Assembly (NCBI GenBank): GCA_002279795.1 | Contig: NCCT01000046.1 | Coordinates: forward strand, 1 to 39,454 | DNA from: Hydrogenophilales bacterium 12-61-10 | Lineage (GTDB): Bacteria; Pseudomonadota; Gammaproteobacteria; Burkholderiales; Thiobacillaceae | DNA length: 39,454 nucleotides | Direction of reading: 5' to 3' | Shown here: positions 9,467 to 19,095 of the stretch, piece after piece | Numbering within the stretch: position 1 is the first letter of the stretch | Layout of the letters: each line of letters opens with the position of its first letter | Notes under the pieces: model-generated | Database searches by the model: none | Seen by the model: the letters and a program-made list of their open reading frames with translations, nothing else | Told to the model about the DNA's origin: nothing | Position numbers and translations under genes: made by a program

Positions 9467-9490
9467 CGCACCATTTTGATGCGCTGTCCT

Positions 9491-9529
9491 GCCAGCCAGC
9501 CTTCGCTATTGCGGTGAAGGCTGGCTGGC
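9491..9529 (+). terminator. Hairpin terminator after flgL
   Basis: A 14-bp perfect inverted repeat (arms 9491-9504 and 9516-9529; core CCAGCCAGCCTTC) with an 11-base loop, followed by CTGTTTTG. GC-rich stem plus a short T run fits an intrinsic terminator closing the flgKL unit, separating it from the cheA promoter 70 bases downstream. Confidence 0.8.
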
Positions 9530-9595
9530 CTGTTTTGAATATCCGCCGCTTAAACAAAATTCGTGCCTGAGCCGTGTTTTTACTGCTTCCGGGCA

Positions 9596-9622
9596 TGAAG
9601 AATCCCTAAATCCTGCCGATAT
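9596..9622 (+). promoter_or_regulatory. FliA (sigma-28) type promoter before cheA
   Basis: TGAAGAAT at 9596-9603, 11 bases, then GCCGATAT at 9615-9622. This is 5/8 and 7/8 to TAAAGTTT-N11-GCCGATAA with the exact spacer. It lies between the flgL terminator and cheA, leaving a leader of roughly 110 bases. It would place the whole che operon in the late flagellar class. By-eye call. Confidence 0.65.
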
Positions 9623-9737
9623 AAACCCTGACTATCACGTCCGGTGTTTTTCCTGTTTCGCCTGATGGATAACCCGGACCTACGCCGATGAACAGCCGCA
9701 CCCAAACACGCAACGCGCACACAACGGAGCTTCAAAC

Positions 9738-11732
9738 ATGACGATAGACATGAGCCAGTTTTACCAGGTGTTCTTCGACGAGGCAGATGAACTGCTCGCC
9801 GAAATGGAAAAACTGTTGCTGGATATCGATGTGTCGGCGCCGGACAGCGAAGACCTCAATGCGATTTTTCGTGCCGCACATTCCATCAAGGGCGGCGCGG
9901 CCACCTTCGGCTTCAACGACATTACCGAAGTGACCCACACGCTGGAGTCGCTGCTCGACCGCATTCGCAAAGGCGAGATGGCGCTGACGCCCGAGCATGT
10001 CGATGCGTTTCTGGTGTCGAAAGACGTGCTGACCATGCTCATGGGCGGCCACCATCACGGCACGGCGGTCGATCAGGCCGCGGTTTCCAGCGTCAGCGCG
10101 CAACTCGCCGTGCTGTCGCAAGGCACGGCTGCCGCTGCTCCGGCCGCAGCGCCCGCACCGCCCGCACCGGCTGGCGCACCTGCGGCTTGCGCAGCGCCCG
10201 TGGCGGATGCCGACGGCAATTTCTGCTTTCGCATCGAACTTCCCGATGTGCCACAACGCGACGTCGACGCGCTGGCGACCGAACTGGGCCTGTTGGGCGA
10301 AATCGCGCGCGAGGTCATGGCGGACAAGCGGGTGGCGTTTACCTTGATCACCGGCGAAAGCCAGGACGATATCGTCGCGATCTGCTCGTTCGTGCTCGAC
10401 CCGGACGACCTCAAAATTACCTTCGGATCCATCGGTGAACCATCGCCCGCCCAGGCGCCCGCCACGACCGAAGCCGAGCCTGCCGCTGCGCCAGTGACAG
10501 CACCGGCTGCCCCGGTCGCACCGCCCTCAGAGGCCCGCAACCCGGGGCGTCGCGCCACCGACAAGGAAGCCGGCTCGCAGGAATCTTCCTCGATCCGGGT
10601 GGGCGTTGAAAAAGTCGATCAATTGATCAATCTGGTCGGCGAGCTGGTGATCACCCAGGCGATGATCGAGCAGCGCATCATGGCGCTCGACCCGCTGGTC
10701 CACGAGCGCCTGCTCAACAGCGCCAATCAGCTGGCGCGCAATACGCGCGACCTGCAGGAAGCGGTGATGTCGATCCGCATGATGCCGATGGACTACGTGT
10801 TCTCGCGCTTCCCGCGCATGGTGCGCGACCTGGCAACCAAGCTCGGCAAAAAGGTCGAGATCATCACGCGCGGCGCCGCTACCGAGCTCGACAAGGGCCT
10901 GATCGAACGCATCGTCGATCCGCTGACCCACCTGGTGCGCAACAGCGTGGACCATGGCATCGAAATGCCCGAGAAGCGGCGCACCGTTGGCAAGAGCGAA
11001 ACCGGCAAGCTCATCCTGTCCGCCGCGCATCAGGGCGGCAATATCGTGATCGAAGTGACCGACGACGGCGGCGGTCTGAGCCGCGAGCGGATACTTGCCA
11101 AGGCCCTGCAGCAGGGCTTGAACGTATCGGAAACCATGCCCGACATCGACGTCTGGCAACTGATCTTTGCCCCGGGGTTTTCGACGGCGGAAGTCGTCAC
11201 CGACGTATCGGGACGCGGCGTCGGCATGGACGTGGTCAAGCGCAATATTTCGGCGATGGGCGGCACCGTGGAAATCCGCTCGACGCCGGGTTCCGGCAGC
11301 ACGATTTCGATTTCCCTGCCGCTGACGCTGGCGATCCTCGACGGCATGTCGGTCAAGGTCGGCGAGGAGGTCTACATCCTGCCGCTGGGCTACGTCGTCG
11401 AATCGCTGCAACCCGAGGCGATCGACGTCAAGGAAATTGCCGGCCAGGGCAAGGTGGTCAAGGTGCGCGAAGAGTATCTGCCGCTGATCCTGCTGTTTGA
11501 GCTGTTCGATATCGAGCCGCTGCATGCCCATCCGGCGCAGGGCATCATCGTCATCCTCGAAGCCGACGGCAAGAAGGCCGCCTTGCTGGTCGACGGCCTG
11601 GTCGGCCAGCAGCAGGTCGTGGTCAAGAACCTGGAATCCAATTTCCGCAAAGTGCCGGGCATCTCGGGCGCCACCATCCTCGGCGACGGCGGCGTGTCGC
11701 TGATTCTCGATGTCTCCGCACTACTGCGCTAA
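9738..11732 (+). CDS. cheA: Chemotaxis histidine kinase CheA
   Basis: CheA autophosphorylates in response to receptor state and passes phosphate to CheY and CheB. In this 664-residue protein: P1 Hpt domain with AAHSIKGGA (phospho-acceptor His48); a Pro/Ala-rich linker at about residues 130-155; a P2-like docking domain (about 156-230); a second Pro/Ala linker; P3 dimerisation from about residue 285; the P4 kinase with N box HLVRNSVDHGIE, G1 box DDGGG and G2 box SGRGVGMD; and a C-terminal CheW-like P5 domain. All key residues are present. An ACGGAG Shine-Dalgarno precedes the ATG. It heads the che operon, 57 bases before cheW. Confidence 0.98.
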   Translation: MTIDMSQFYQVFFDEADELLAEMEKLLLDIDVSAPDSEDLNAIFRAAHSIKGGAATFGFNDITEVTHTLESLLDRIRKGEMALTPEHVDAFLVSKDVLTMLMGGHHHGTAVDQAAVSSVSAQLAVLSQGTAAAAPAAAPAPPAPAGAPAACAAPVADADGNFCFRIELPDVPQRDVDALATELGLLGEIAREVMADKRVAFTLITGESQDDIVAICSFVLDPDDLKITFGSIGEPSPAQAPATTEAEPAAAPVTAPAAPVAPPSEARNPGRRATDKEAGSQESSSIRVGVEKVDQLINLVGELVITQAMIEQRIMALDPLVHERLLNSANQLARNTRDLQEAVMSIRMMPMDYVFSRFPRMVRDLATKLGKKVEIITRGAATELDKGLIERIVDPLTHLVRNSVDHGIEMPEKRRTVGKSETGKLILSAAHQGGNIVIEVTDDGGGLSRERILAKALQQGLNVSETMPDIDVWQLIFAPGFSTAEVVTDVSGRGVGMDVVKRNISAMGGTVEIRSTPGSGSTISISLPLTLAILDGMSVKVGEEVYILPLGYVVESLQPEAIDVKEIAGQGKVVKVREEYLPLILLFELFDIEPLHAHPAQGIIVILEADGKKAALLVDGLVGQQQVVVKNLESNFRKVPGISGATILGDGGVSLILDVSALLR

Positions 11733-11789
11733 GGACGCTGCAGGCGCCCGCTTACCCGACACGATATAGATCAAACAAGGATCGACCCC

Positions 11790-12293
11790 ATGAGCTACAC
11801 CACGCAAACCCAGACCAGCCTGCATACGTCCGAAAAGGGCGGGGCGGACGAGTTTCTCGCCTTCACCCTCGGCGGCGAGGAGTACGGCATCAATATTCTG
11901 CGCGTACAGGAGATTCGCGGTTACGAACCGGTTACCCGGATCGCCAACGCACCCGCGTTCATCAAGGGCGTGGTCAACCTGCGCGGCACCATCGTGCCGA
12001 TCGTGGACATGCGCATCAAGCTGGGCCTCGGCTCGCCCACCTACGACGCGCTTACCGTCGTGATCATCCTCAACCTCGCCGGACGGGTCGTCGGCATGGT
12101 GGTCGACAGCGTTTCCGATGTCACCACGCTGACGGCCGAGCAGCTCAAGCCGGCGCCTGATATCAGCACCTCGTTCGACAGCGATTTTCTGATCGGCCTC
12201 GGCACGCTGGGCGACCGCATGCTGATTCTGGTCGATATCGACAAGCTGATGTCCAGTTCCGACATGGGCCTGTTCGATCCTTCAGCGTCATGA
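11790..12293 (+). CDS. cheW: Chemotaxis coupling protein CheW
   Basis: CheW couples receptor signalling tips to CheA in the chemoreceptor array. The 167-residue protein shows the CheW fold: [20 protein letters not shown] near residues 28-47, [18 protein letters not shown] at about 61-78 (the most conserved CheW motif), and [15 protein letters not shown] sits 9 bases before the ATG. Position right after cheA and before the receptor genes fits. No anomaly seen. Confidence 0.98.
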   Translation: MSYTTQTQTSLHTSEKGGADEFLAFTLGGEEYGINILRVQEIRGYEPVTRIANAPAFIKGVVNLRGTIVPIVDMRIKLGLGSPTYDALTVVIILNLAGRVVGMVVDSVSDVTTLTAEQLKPAPDISTSFDSDFLIGLGTLGDRMLILVDIDKLMSSSDMGLFDPSAS

Positions 12294-12345
12294 GCTGCAT
12301 TCATGCGCTGCGATTCAAACCTTCCACTCATCAAGAGAGCGAATC

Positions 12346-14058
12346 ATGCTAACTAATCTGAGTATCAAATCCCGACTGGTCTTCGTGATCGGATTTTTGT
12401 CGCTGCTGCTGGTAGGAATAGGGATCATGGGTCTGGTCAGCCTGGGTGCCACCAACACCGCGATGAAATCCGTGTACGAAGGGCGCGTCGTGCCTTTGGG
12501 CGAACTGGAGCAGATGACCATGCTGTTCAGCGAAAACCAGATTAGCGTCGCGGAATCCATCACCGGCCAGTTGTCCACCTTCCCAGAAGAAGTCTCGGTG
12601 GTCGATAAAAGCGTGGTTGAGTCCAGAAAACGGATGGAAAAAATCGCCGCCATCTGGAAAACCATTGTTGAAACTCAGACCTCCGACGAAGAAAAGAAGT
12701 GGGTGAAGGAAGCCGATGCCGCCCGGCTGGCGTACGGCAGGGATGGTTTGCTCCCGGCACTCGCCGCTCTTGGCGCACACGATTTTCAGCAGGCGAGCGA
12801 GATTTTTCAGGGTCCCATGAAAGAAACCTATCCGCGACTGCGGACGGCCCTCGATGCGCTGACCAAAGTTCAGTTGGCCATCGCCAAGCGCGAGTTTAAA
12901 GCCGCGGAATCGCGCTTTCTCACGGTCAGGATCATTTCCGTCGGGGTAATCGTGCTCGGTGTGATGCTGGCTGGCGTGATCGGCTTCTGGCTAATTCGTG
13001 CGATCTCCCGTCCGCTGAATGAAGCCGTCCGCGTTGCCGAGAGCGTGGCTGCCGGCGACTTGACCCAGACGATCGATGTCCGCAGCAACGATGAGACGGG
13101 CCGTCTGATGCAGGCCATGCAGGCCATGAACACCAGCCTGTCGCAGATCATCGGACAAGTCCGCACCGGCACCGAGACCATCTCGGTTGCATCGCGCCAG
13201 ATTGCATCGGGCAATGCCGATTTGTCCTCGCGCACCGAACAGCAGGCGAGCTCGCTGGAAGAAACGGCCTCGTCGATGGAAGAGCTGACGAGCACCGTCA
13301 AGCAGAATGCCGAGAACGCGCGCCAGGCCAATCAGCTGGTTCAGTCCACTTCCGAAGTGGCGGTCAAGGGCGGCCAGGTGGTCGGCCAGGTGGTCGAAAC
13401 CATGGCTTCGATCAAGGACAGTTCGCGCAAGATTGCCGACATCATCGGCGTCATCGACAGCATCGCGTTCCAGACCAATATTCTGGCCTTGAATGCGGCG
13501 GTGGAGGCAGCGCGGGCGGGCGAACAGGGCCGGGGCTTTGCGGTGGTAGCGAGCGAAGTGCGCAACCTGGCACAACGCAGCGCCGGTGCAGCCAAAGAAA
13601 TCAAATCCCTGATCGAAGACTCGGTCGGACAGGTTGATGCGGGCGGCAAGCTGGTTGAGGAAGCGGGCAAGACAATGGGTGAAATCGTCACCTCGGTCAA
13701 ACGCGTCACCGACATCATGGGCGAGATCGCTGCGGCGAGTTCGGAGCAGAGCGCCGGCATCGAGCAGGTCAACCAGGCCATCACCCAGATGGACGACGTC
13801 ACCCAGCAGAACGCAGCGCTGGTGGAACAGGCGGCTGCTGCGGCGATGAGTCTGCAGGAGCAGGCCCACAAGCTGTCGGAAGCCGTGAGCGTGTTCAAGC
13901 TGGACGGCGGTGGATACAGCCAGCGTGCGGTGACACCGGTATTGAATGACAGGGCTACGGCCTTGCCGAACAAATCCAGGGGCGCAACGCCCGCCACGTT
14001 CTCGAAGAAGCTTGCTGTCGCGAGTGGTAGCAACAGCGATGAGTGGGAAGAGTTTTGA
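12346..14058 (+). CDS. Methyl-accepting chemotaxis protein, four-helix sensor type
   Basis: A 570-residue transmembrane chemoreceptor. Seen in order: TM1 at about residues 10-31; a periplasmic helical sensor domain of about 160 residues (Tar/4HB-like); TM2 at about 190-212; a HAMP domain (SRPLNEAVRVAESVAAGDLTQ); methylation helices; and the hairpin tip [20 protein letters not shown]. The C-terminus ends in DEWEEF, a variant of the NWETF pentapeptide that tethers CheR/CheB. The ligand cannot be told from sequence. It is the first of three receptor genes between cheW and cheR. Its cytoplasmic half is almost the same as that of the next gene while the sensor halves differ, suggesting duplication followed by sensor exchange or gene conversion. 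Confidence 0.94.
   Translation: MLTNLSIKSRLVFVIGFLSLLLVGIGIMGLVSLGATNTAMKSVYEGRVVPLGELEQMTMLFSENQISVAESITGQLSTFPEEVSVVDKSVVESRKRMEKIAAIWKTIVETQTSDEEKKWVKEADAARLAYGRDGLLPALAALGAHDFQQASEIFQGPMKETYPRLRTALDALTKVQLAIAKREFKAAESRFLTVRIISVGVIVLGVMLAGVIGFWLIRAISRPLNEAVRVAESVAAGDLTQTIDVRSNDETGRLMQAMQAMNTSLSQIIGQVRTGTETISVASRQIASGNADLSSRTEQQASSLEETASSMEELTSTVKQNAENARQANQLVQSTSEVAVKGGQVVGQVVETMASIKDSSRKIADIIGVIDSIAFQTNILALNAAVEAARAGEQGRGFAVVASEVRNLAQRSAGAAKEIKSLIEDSVGQVDAGGKLVEEAGKTMGEIVTSVKRVTDIMGEIAAASSEQSAGIEQVNQAITQMDDVTQQNAALVEQAAAAAMSLQEQAHKLSEAVSVFKLDGGGYSQRAVTPVLNDRATALPNKSRGATPATFSKKLAVASGSNSDEWEEF
13171..13863 (+). repeat. Direct repeat copy 1 (MCP signalling domain)
   Basis: This stretch, coding for the signalling domain of the first MCP, aligns by eye without gaps to 14972-15664 in the next gene (constant offset 1801) with roughly 90% identity and several long identical runs. 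Such a pair is a potential site for homologous recombination or gene conversion. Confidence 0.8.
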
Positions 14059-14179
14059 AATAAATCCTGGCGTTGCGTCCGGCTTGCACCCGGAAAAGTC
14101 GGTCTGTGCCGCCGGAGGAGTCGGGTGAACTCTTCAGCAGCAACAGTCGTTGAAATGAACTTTAGAAAGTATTGAAAAC

Positions 14180-15859
14180 ATGAAACTCAAGTCAAAAATC
14201 ATACTGAGCATGGGGATGGTGTTCGTGCTTTTCGGCGTTGCCATTGCGGTCGCGCTAACCGGCATGCAGAGCAACAAGCATCGCTTCGAGCGTTTCCTTG
14301 AACAGGATCTGGCACTCGCCCAAGCGGCAACCAACCTCTACGCCCACGGGTTGCAAATGGGCCAGGCCCTGCGCAACATCGTCATGGATCCAGCGAACCA
14401 GGCGGCTTACAAAAATCTGGAGGTCTCATCGGCTGAGTTCAAGACAAACAGCGAGAAGGCTCTGGCGCTTGCCGCAACCACCCCTGACGACCTGAAGATT
14501 CTGCAGGAAGTGGTGGCCTTGCGCGAGCAGCAAGCGCCCATTCAGGCAAAAATCGTTTCCCTTGCAAGCACCGATCAGGTTGCTGCCATTGCGGCGATCA
14601 GCCAGGAAGAAACGCCGGTGTGGCGCAATATCCGCACGCGCCTGATGGACTTCACTGCAGCCAAGCAAGCTGCGGTTGAGCAAACCAAAGCTGAAATGGA
14701 AGCGTTTAGCCAGCGCATGCTGATGCTGGCATTGGTCCTGGTGGTTGTCGCGCTGGTCGTGGCAAGTGCCATCGTTTTCTGGCTGGTACGCCACATCATG
14801 AAGCAGCTGGGTGGCGAGCCTGCCTACGCAGTGGAGGTTGCCCGTGCGATTTCAGAGGGCGATTTCTCCAGCTCGGTTGAACTCGAAAACGGCGATACGT
14901 CGAGCCTGCTGCATGCCATCAATGCAATGCGTCAGAACCTGATCGGGACGATCGGCGATATCCGGCATGCAACCGAGACCATCTCGGTTGCCACGCGCGA
15001 GATCGCTTCCGGCAACGCCGACCTGTCGTCGCGCACCGAGCAGCAGGCAAGTTCGCTGGAAGAAACCGCAAGTTCGATGGAAGAGCTGACCAGTACCGTC
15101 AAGCAGAATGCCGAGAACGCGCGCCAGGCCAACCAGATGGTGGTTTCCACCGCCGACGTCGCGGTCAAGGGCGGCCAGGTGGTCGGCCAGGTGGTCGACA
15201 CCATGGCCTCGATCAAGGACAGCTCGCGCAAGATCGCCGACATCATTGGCGTCATCGACGGCATCGCCTTCCAGACCAACATTCTGGCCTTGAACGCGGC
15301 AGTGGAAGCGGCGCGTGCCGGCGAGCAGGGCCGTGGCTTTGCCGTGGTGGCGAGTGAAGTGCGCAATCTGGCACAACGCAGCGCCGGTGCAGCCAAGGAA
15401 ATCAAGTCCCTGATCGAAGATTCGGTGGGCAAGGTCGACGCTGGCGGCAAGCTGGTCGATGAAGCCGGCAAGACCATGAGCGAGATCGTCACCTCGGTCA
15501 AGCGCGTCACCGACATCATGGGCGAGATCGCGGCTGCGAGTCAGGAGCAGAGTGCCGGCATCGAGCAGGTCAACCAGGCCATCACCCAGATGGACGACGT
15601 CACCCAGCAGAACGCAGCGCTGGTCGAGCAGGCGGCAGCTGCGGCTGAGAGCCTGGAGGAACAGGCCAATGCACTTGCCCAGGCCGTGAGTGTTTTCAAG
15701 CTGGACAGCATGGGCTACAGCCAGCTGGCTGAACGGCCGTTAGAGATGAACAGAACCCGTTCGGTGTCGAAGAACCGGCTTGCAATGCCCGCTCCGGCGG
15801 CACGATCAAACAAGCTGGCCGCCGCTCACAGCAGCGATGGCGAGTGGGAAACGTTTTAA
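14180..15859 (+). CDS. Methyl-accepting chemotaxis protein with CheR-binding tail
   Basis: A 559-residue transmembrane chemoreceptor. TM1 is at about residues 8-29; the periplasmic helical sensor of about 145 residues includes [20 protein letters not shown], a stretch seen in 4HB_MCP-type sensors; TM2 is at about 178-202; HAMP follows with [20 protein letters not shown]. The signalling tip is identical to that of the preceding MCP. The last residues GEWETF are nearly the enteric NWETF CheR/CheB tether. The ATG at 14180 has only a weak AGAAAG-like ribosome site. The 121-base gap before it holds no clear promoter. Ligand unknown. Confidence 0.94.
   Translation: MKLKSKIILSMGMVFVLFGVAIAVALTGMQSNKHRFERFLEQDLALAQAATNLYAHGLQMGQALRNIVMDPANQAAYKNLEVSSAEFKTNSEKALALAATTPDDLKILQEVVALREQQAPIQAKIVSLASTDQVAAIAAISQEETPVWRNIRTRLMDFTAAKQAAVEQTKAEMEAFSQRMLMLALVLVVVALVVASAIVFWLVRHIMKQLGGEPAYAVEVARAISEGDFSSSVELENGDTSSLLHAINAMRQNLIGTIGDIRHATETISVATREIASGNADLSSRTEQQASSLEETASSMEELTSTVKQNAENARQANQMVVSTADVAVKGGQVVGQVVDTMASIKDSSRKIADIIGVIDGIAFQTNILALNAAVEAARAGEQGRGFAVVASEVRNLAQRSAGAAKEIKSLIEDSVGKVDAGGKLVDEAGKTMSEIVTSVKRVTDIMGEIAAASQEQSAGIEQVNQAITQMDDVTQQNAALVEQAAAAAESLEEQANALAQAVSVFKLDSMGYSQLAERPLEMNRTRSVSKNRLAMPAPAARSNKLAAAHSSDGEWETF
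14972..15664 (+). repeat. Direct repeat copy 2 (MCP signalling domain)
   Basis: Second copy of the repeat at 13171-13863, see there. The third receptor gene at 15898-17508 has a clearly more diverged version of the same domain. Confidence 0.8.
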
Positions 15860-15897
15860 TACCCAATTGAGTTTGAGTCATTCATCAAGGACTATCC

Positions 15898-17508
15898 ATG
15901 CGATCCAATTTGCCCGTGACCAATGTTGAATACGTGCTGAACGATGATGAAACCATCGTCTCGAAGACCGATGTGCACGGCAACATCACCTACGTTAACC
16001 AGGCTTTCGTCGATGTCAGCGGATTCACTGAAGATGAGCTGGCCGAGGCGTTCGCCGACTTCTGGCACAGCCTGAAGAGCGGCAAGGCGTGGACCGGAAT
16101 GGTTAAAAACCGCTGCAAAAACGGTGATCATTATTGGGTTGAGGCCAATGCCGCGCCCATCATCGAGAACCGCCAGGTGGTCGGGTACAGTTCCATCCGG
16201 ATGAAACCTGGCCGGGCACAAATCCAGGCTGCGGATAGCGCTTACCGGGCCATCAAAGCAGGCGATACAAGATTCAAGATCCAGGATGGTCAGGCAGTGC
16301 GGCAGACCTGGTTACAGCGTACCGGCTTGGTGAAAGCCTATTCCATCAAGACGCTGTTGGTATTGGCGGTAAGCGCCATGGCTGCGTTGTTTGGAGCGAT
16401 CGGCGTGTTGGCCTGGCTAGCTACAGGCAGCGAGGGAACGTTCTACCTGAACAGCCTGATGGTGATTGCTGCCTTGGGTGTACCGATGGCGGGCGCATTT
16501 GGGTTGCTGTCATACCGCAGTGTGGTTTTGCCTTTGCAAAATGCCGGGCACGACATTGGGCGCATGAGTGCAGGTGACCTGACGGGGCGGATTTCAGCCA
16601 GTGGCGCGGCCGAGATTGCCTCGTTAATGCAAGCCTTGCGCGTGTTGCAAAACAATACCAAGTTGCTGGTGGGGCAGATCAAGGAAAGCACTCACAGTGT
16701 GAACCTGGGCGCGCAGGAAATCGCCAGGGGAAATGCGGACCTGTCCCGGCGCACCGAGTCGCAGGCCTCCAGCCTGGAAGAGACGGCCAGCTCGATGGAA
16801 GAACTGACCAGCACCGTGAAAGAAAATGCTGACAATTCCCACATGGCCAGCAAACTGGTGGCTTCGACCGCTGATATCGCCGTGCAGGGCGGCGAGGTGG
16901 TCGGCAAGGTGATCGAAACCATGGCCTCGATCAACAGCAGCTCGCGCAAGATCGCCGACATCATCGGCGTGATCGACGGTATTGCGTTTCAGACCAACAT
17001 CCTGGCCTTGAACGCTGCGGTCGAAGCCGCGCGTGCGGGCGAGCAGGGCCGTGGCTTCGCGGTGGTGGCGGCGGAAGTTCGCCATCTGGCGCAACGCAGC
17101 GCAAGTGCTGCAAAGGAAATCAAGACCCTGATCGTGGATTCGGTCTCTCAGGTCGAGTTGGGCAGGAAGCTGGTCAACGAAGCGGGTGAAGCAATTGATG
17201 ATGTGGTGACGTCGGTGCAATTGGTCGTGGAGATCATGGCTGGAAGTGCGGCAGCCAGCCTGGAGCAGAGTGCGGGCATCGCCCAAATCAACCAGGCAGT
17301 GAGCCAGATGGATGAAATGACCCAGCAGAATGCTGCGCTGGTGGAAGAGTCCGCCGCCGCAGCCGAGAGTCTGCAGAATCAGGCCACCCAGCTTGCGCAT
17401 TTGGTTGACACGTTCAAGCTGGTGCGCGAGGTGAGTGGAACCTCTCATGCCGTGAAGCCTGCGCAGGGCGGTCGAGCCGGAATGCCGGTTCCCCGACTGG
17501 CTGCGTAA
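15898..17508 (+). CDS. Aer-like PAS chemoreceptor with shortened PAS domain
   Basis: A 536-residue receptor with the Aer layout: a cytoplasmic N-terminal PAS domain (residues about 10-110, with [20 protein letters not shown] and [17 protein letters not shown]), a membrane hairpin at about 150-210, HAMP, and an MCP signalling domain with tip [20 protein letters not shown]. Enteric Aer senses redox state through FAD bound in PAS. Here, after SGFTEDEL (residue 48), the chain goes directly to AEAFADFW; compared with E. coli Aer from memory, about 14 residues containing the HNMVRHPDMP motif are absent without loss of frame. FAD binding is therefore doubtful. No WxxF-type tether is present at the C-terminus (ends VPRLAA). 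AAGGA precedes the ATG. The receptor family is sure; the signal is not. Confidence 0.9.
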   Translation: MRSNLPVTNVEYVLNDDETIVSKTDVHGNITYVNQAFVDVSGFTEDELAEAFADFWHSLKSGKAWTGMVKNRCKNGDHYWVEANAAPIIENRQVVGYSSIRMKPGRAQIQAADSAYRAIKAGDTRFKIQDGQAVRQTWLQRTGLVKAYSIKTLLVLAVSAMAALFGAIGVLAWLATGSEGTFYLNSLMVIAALGVPMAGAFGLLSYRSVVLPLQNAGHDIGRMSAGDLTGRISASGAAEIASLMQALRVLQNNTKLLVGQIKESTHSVNLGAQEIARGNADLSRRTESQASSLEETASSMEELTSTVKENADNSHMASKLVASTADIAVQGGEVVGKVIETMASINSSSRKIADIIGVIDGIAFQTNILALNAAVEAARAGEQGRGFAVVAAEVRHLAQRSASAAKEIKTLIVDSVSQVELGRKLVNEAGEAIDDVVTSVQLVVEIMAGSAAASLEQSAGIAQINQAVSQMDEMTQQNAALVEESAAAAESLQNQATQLAHLVDTFKLVREVSGTSHAVKPAQGGRAGMPVPRLAA

Positions 17509-17555
17509 TCCTTGCTCCATGCTGAGTTGTGAGAGCGAGGGCGGTTAGCCTGAAC

Positions 17556-18425
17556 ATGACATCCATTTTGAAAACTACGCCGGACAGCAGCAAGATTTTT
17601 TCCTTCACGCCACGCGATTTTGCCAGGGTGCGTGCGCTGATCTACCGTCAGGCCGGCATTTCACTGGCTGAAAGCAAGCAGGAAATGGTCTATAGCCGGT
17701 TGGCGCGTCGCCTGCGGGCCAAGGGACTGGACTCGTTCGAGGTCTATCTCGATGGCCTCGAAAGCGGACGCGATAGCGAGGAGTGGGAGGCCTTCACCAA
17801 TGCGCTGACGACCAATCTGACCTCGTTTTTTCGTGAAGCGCATCATTTCCCGATTCTGGCCGAGCATGCGCTCAAGGTGAAAAAACCGCTGACGATCTGG
17901 TGTTCCGCCAGCTCAACCGGCGAGGAGCCGTATTCGATCGCGATGACGCTGTGTGAAGCCTTCAATACGCTGACGCCACCGGTTAGTATCGTGGCGACAG
18001 ACATTGATACCAACGTGCTTGAGGCCGGCGCGACCGGGGTCTATGCCGCCGACCGGCTTGAGAAAATGTCGAGTGATCGGGTTCGGCGCTTTTTCCTGAA
18101 GGGGAAAGGCAGCCGCGCCGGAATGGTTCGGGTTCGACCCGAGTTGCGCCAGTTGATCACCTTCAAAACCCTGAACCTGCTGGCCAGCAACTGGCCGGTG
18201 AATGGCCAGTTCGATGTGATTTTTTGCCGCAATGTGATGATTTATTTCGACAAACCGACACAAAGCAAAATACTGTCCCGATTTGTGCCGCTGATGAAGC
18301 CGGACGGTTTGCTGTTTGCCGGCCACTCTGAAAATTTCATGTATGTGACCGATGCGCTGAAGCTGCGTGGCAAGACGGTTTATGAACTGGATCAGCGTGC
18401 GGCGCGTGCAGGGAATAGTTCGTGA
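17556..18425 (+). CDS. cheR: Chemotaxis protein methyltransferase CheR
   Basis: CheR methylates receptor glutamates using S-adenosylmethionine. The 289-residue product has the N-terminal helical domain (FARVRALIYRQAGISL), the TTNLTSFFRE segment, the SAM-binding motif WCSASSTGEEPYSIAM at about residues 114-129, ATDID, FDVIFCRNVMIYFD and GLLFAGHSE. Two starts are possible: ATG 17556 (chosen; normal length near 286, though GAGGG is 14 bases away) or GTG 17529, nine residues longer. The stop overlaps the cheD start by 4 bases, so the two are translationally coupled. The WExF tails on two upstream MCPs are plausible docking sites. Confidence 0.95.
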   Translation: MTSILKTTPDSSKIFSFTPRDFARVRALIYRQAGISLAESKQEMVYSRLARRLRAKGLDSFEVYLDGLESGRDSEEWEAFTNALTTNLTSFFREAHHFPILAEHALKVKKPLTIWCSASSTGEEPYSIAMTLCEAFNTLTPPVSIVATDIDTNVLEAGATGVYAADRLEKMSSDRVRRFFLKGKGSRAGMVRVRPELRQLITFKTLNLLASNWPVNGQFDVIFCRNVMIYFDKPTQSKILSRFVPLMKPDGLLFAGHSENFMYVTDALKLRGKTVYELDQRAARAGNSS

Positions 18426-19027
18426 ACCCGGCGATAGCAGAGCATCTGGCGACCAACCTGTATTACGACCGTGTCTTCGACTGCCAGGCAGCCAAGATAT
18501 TGCCGGGCGAGTATTACTTCACCATCAAGCCGATGCTGATCGTGACGGTGCTGGGCTCATGTGTTGCCGCCTGTATTCGCGACCGGGTGTCAGGAATCGG
18601 CGGGATGAATCATTTCATGCTGCCGGATGGCGGCGAGTCGGGCCGTGCGTCTGCATCGTCGATGCGCTATGGCAGCTACGCAATGGAGGTGTTGATCAAT
18701 CAAGTCCTCAAGGCCGGCGCGCGGCGCGAGAACCTCGAAGCCAAGGTGTTCGGCGGGGGCAATGTGCTGCAGGGGTTTACCAGCATCAACGTCGGCGAAC
18801 GTAACGCCCGATTCGTGCGTGACTATTTGCGGGACGTGAACATCCGCATCCTGGCCGAGGACCTGAACGACATTCACCCGCGCAAGGTGTATTTCTTTCC
18901 GGAAACCGGCAAGGTCCTGGTCAAGAAGTTGATCCAGCTGAATAACTACACCCTGGTCCGGCGTGAGCATGACTATGCAAGCCGGCTCCAGGCCAACCCC
19001 ATCGATGTCGAGCTCGATTTGAATTGA
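18422..19027 (+). CDS. cheD: Chemoreceptor glutamine deamidase CheD
   Basis: CheD deamidates specific receptor glutamines to glutamates. The 201-residue protein has the catalytic pair seen in the family: Cys47 in LGSCVAA and His64 in GMNHFMLP, followed by GNVLQGF and the KVYFFPETGKVLVKKL segment. It starts with GTG at 18422 inside the cheR stop (GTGA overlap). It is longer than the 160-residue minimal CheD because of extensions at both ends, which is usual in Proteobacteria. CheB follows after a 249-base gap filled by a G tract and an inverted repeat. Confidence 0.95.
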   Translation: MNPAIAEHLATNLYYDRVFDCQAAKILPGEYYFTIKPMLIVTVLGSCVAACIRDRVSGIGGMNHFMLPDGGESGRASASSMRYGSYAMEVLINQVLKAGARRENLEAKVFGGGNVLQGFTSINVGERNARFVRDYLRDVNIRILAEDLNDIHPRKVYFFPETGKVLVKKLIQLNNYTLVRREHDYASRLQANPIDVELDLN

Positions 19028-19060
19028 AGCGGGATGGCCCGGTAGGGCGGGTGAGGAGCC

Positions 19061-19070
19061 GGGGGGGGGG
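19061..19070 (+). repeat. Run of ten G
   Basis: A G10 homopolymer 33 bases after cheD. It lies outside any gene. It could be a slippage-prone tract or a sequencing weak point; nothing links it to a function. Confidence 0.9.
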
Positions 19071-19095
19071 CGGCAGTATAGGGCTTGCATAGACG

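Noticed and set aside
9665-9691. Second GCCGATGA element near cheA as an extra FliA promoter
   Set aside because: The -10-like match is good but the -35 at the right spacing (ATGGATAA) does not fit, and a better site lies upstream.
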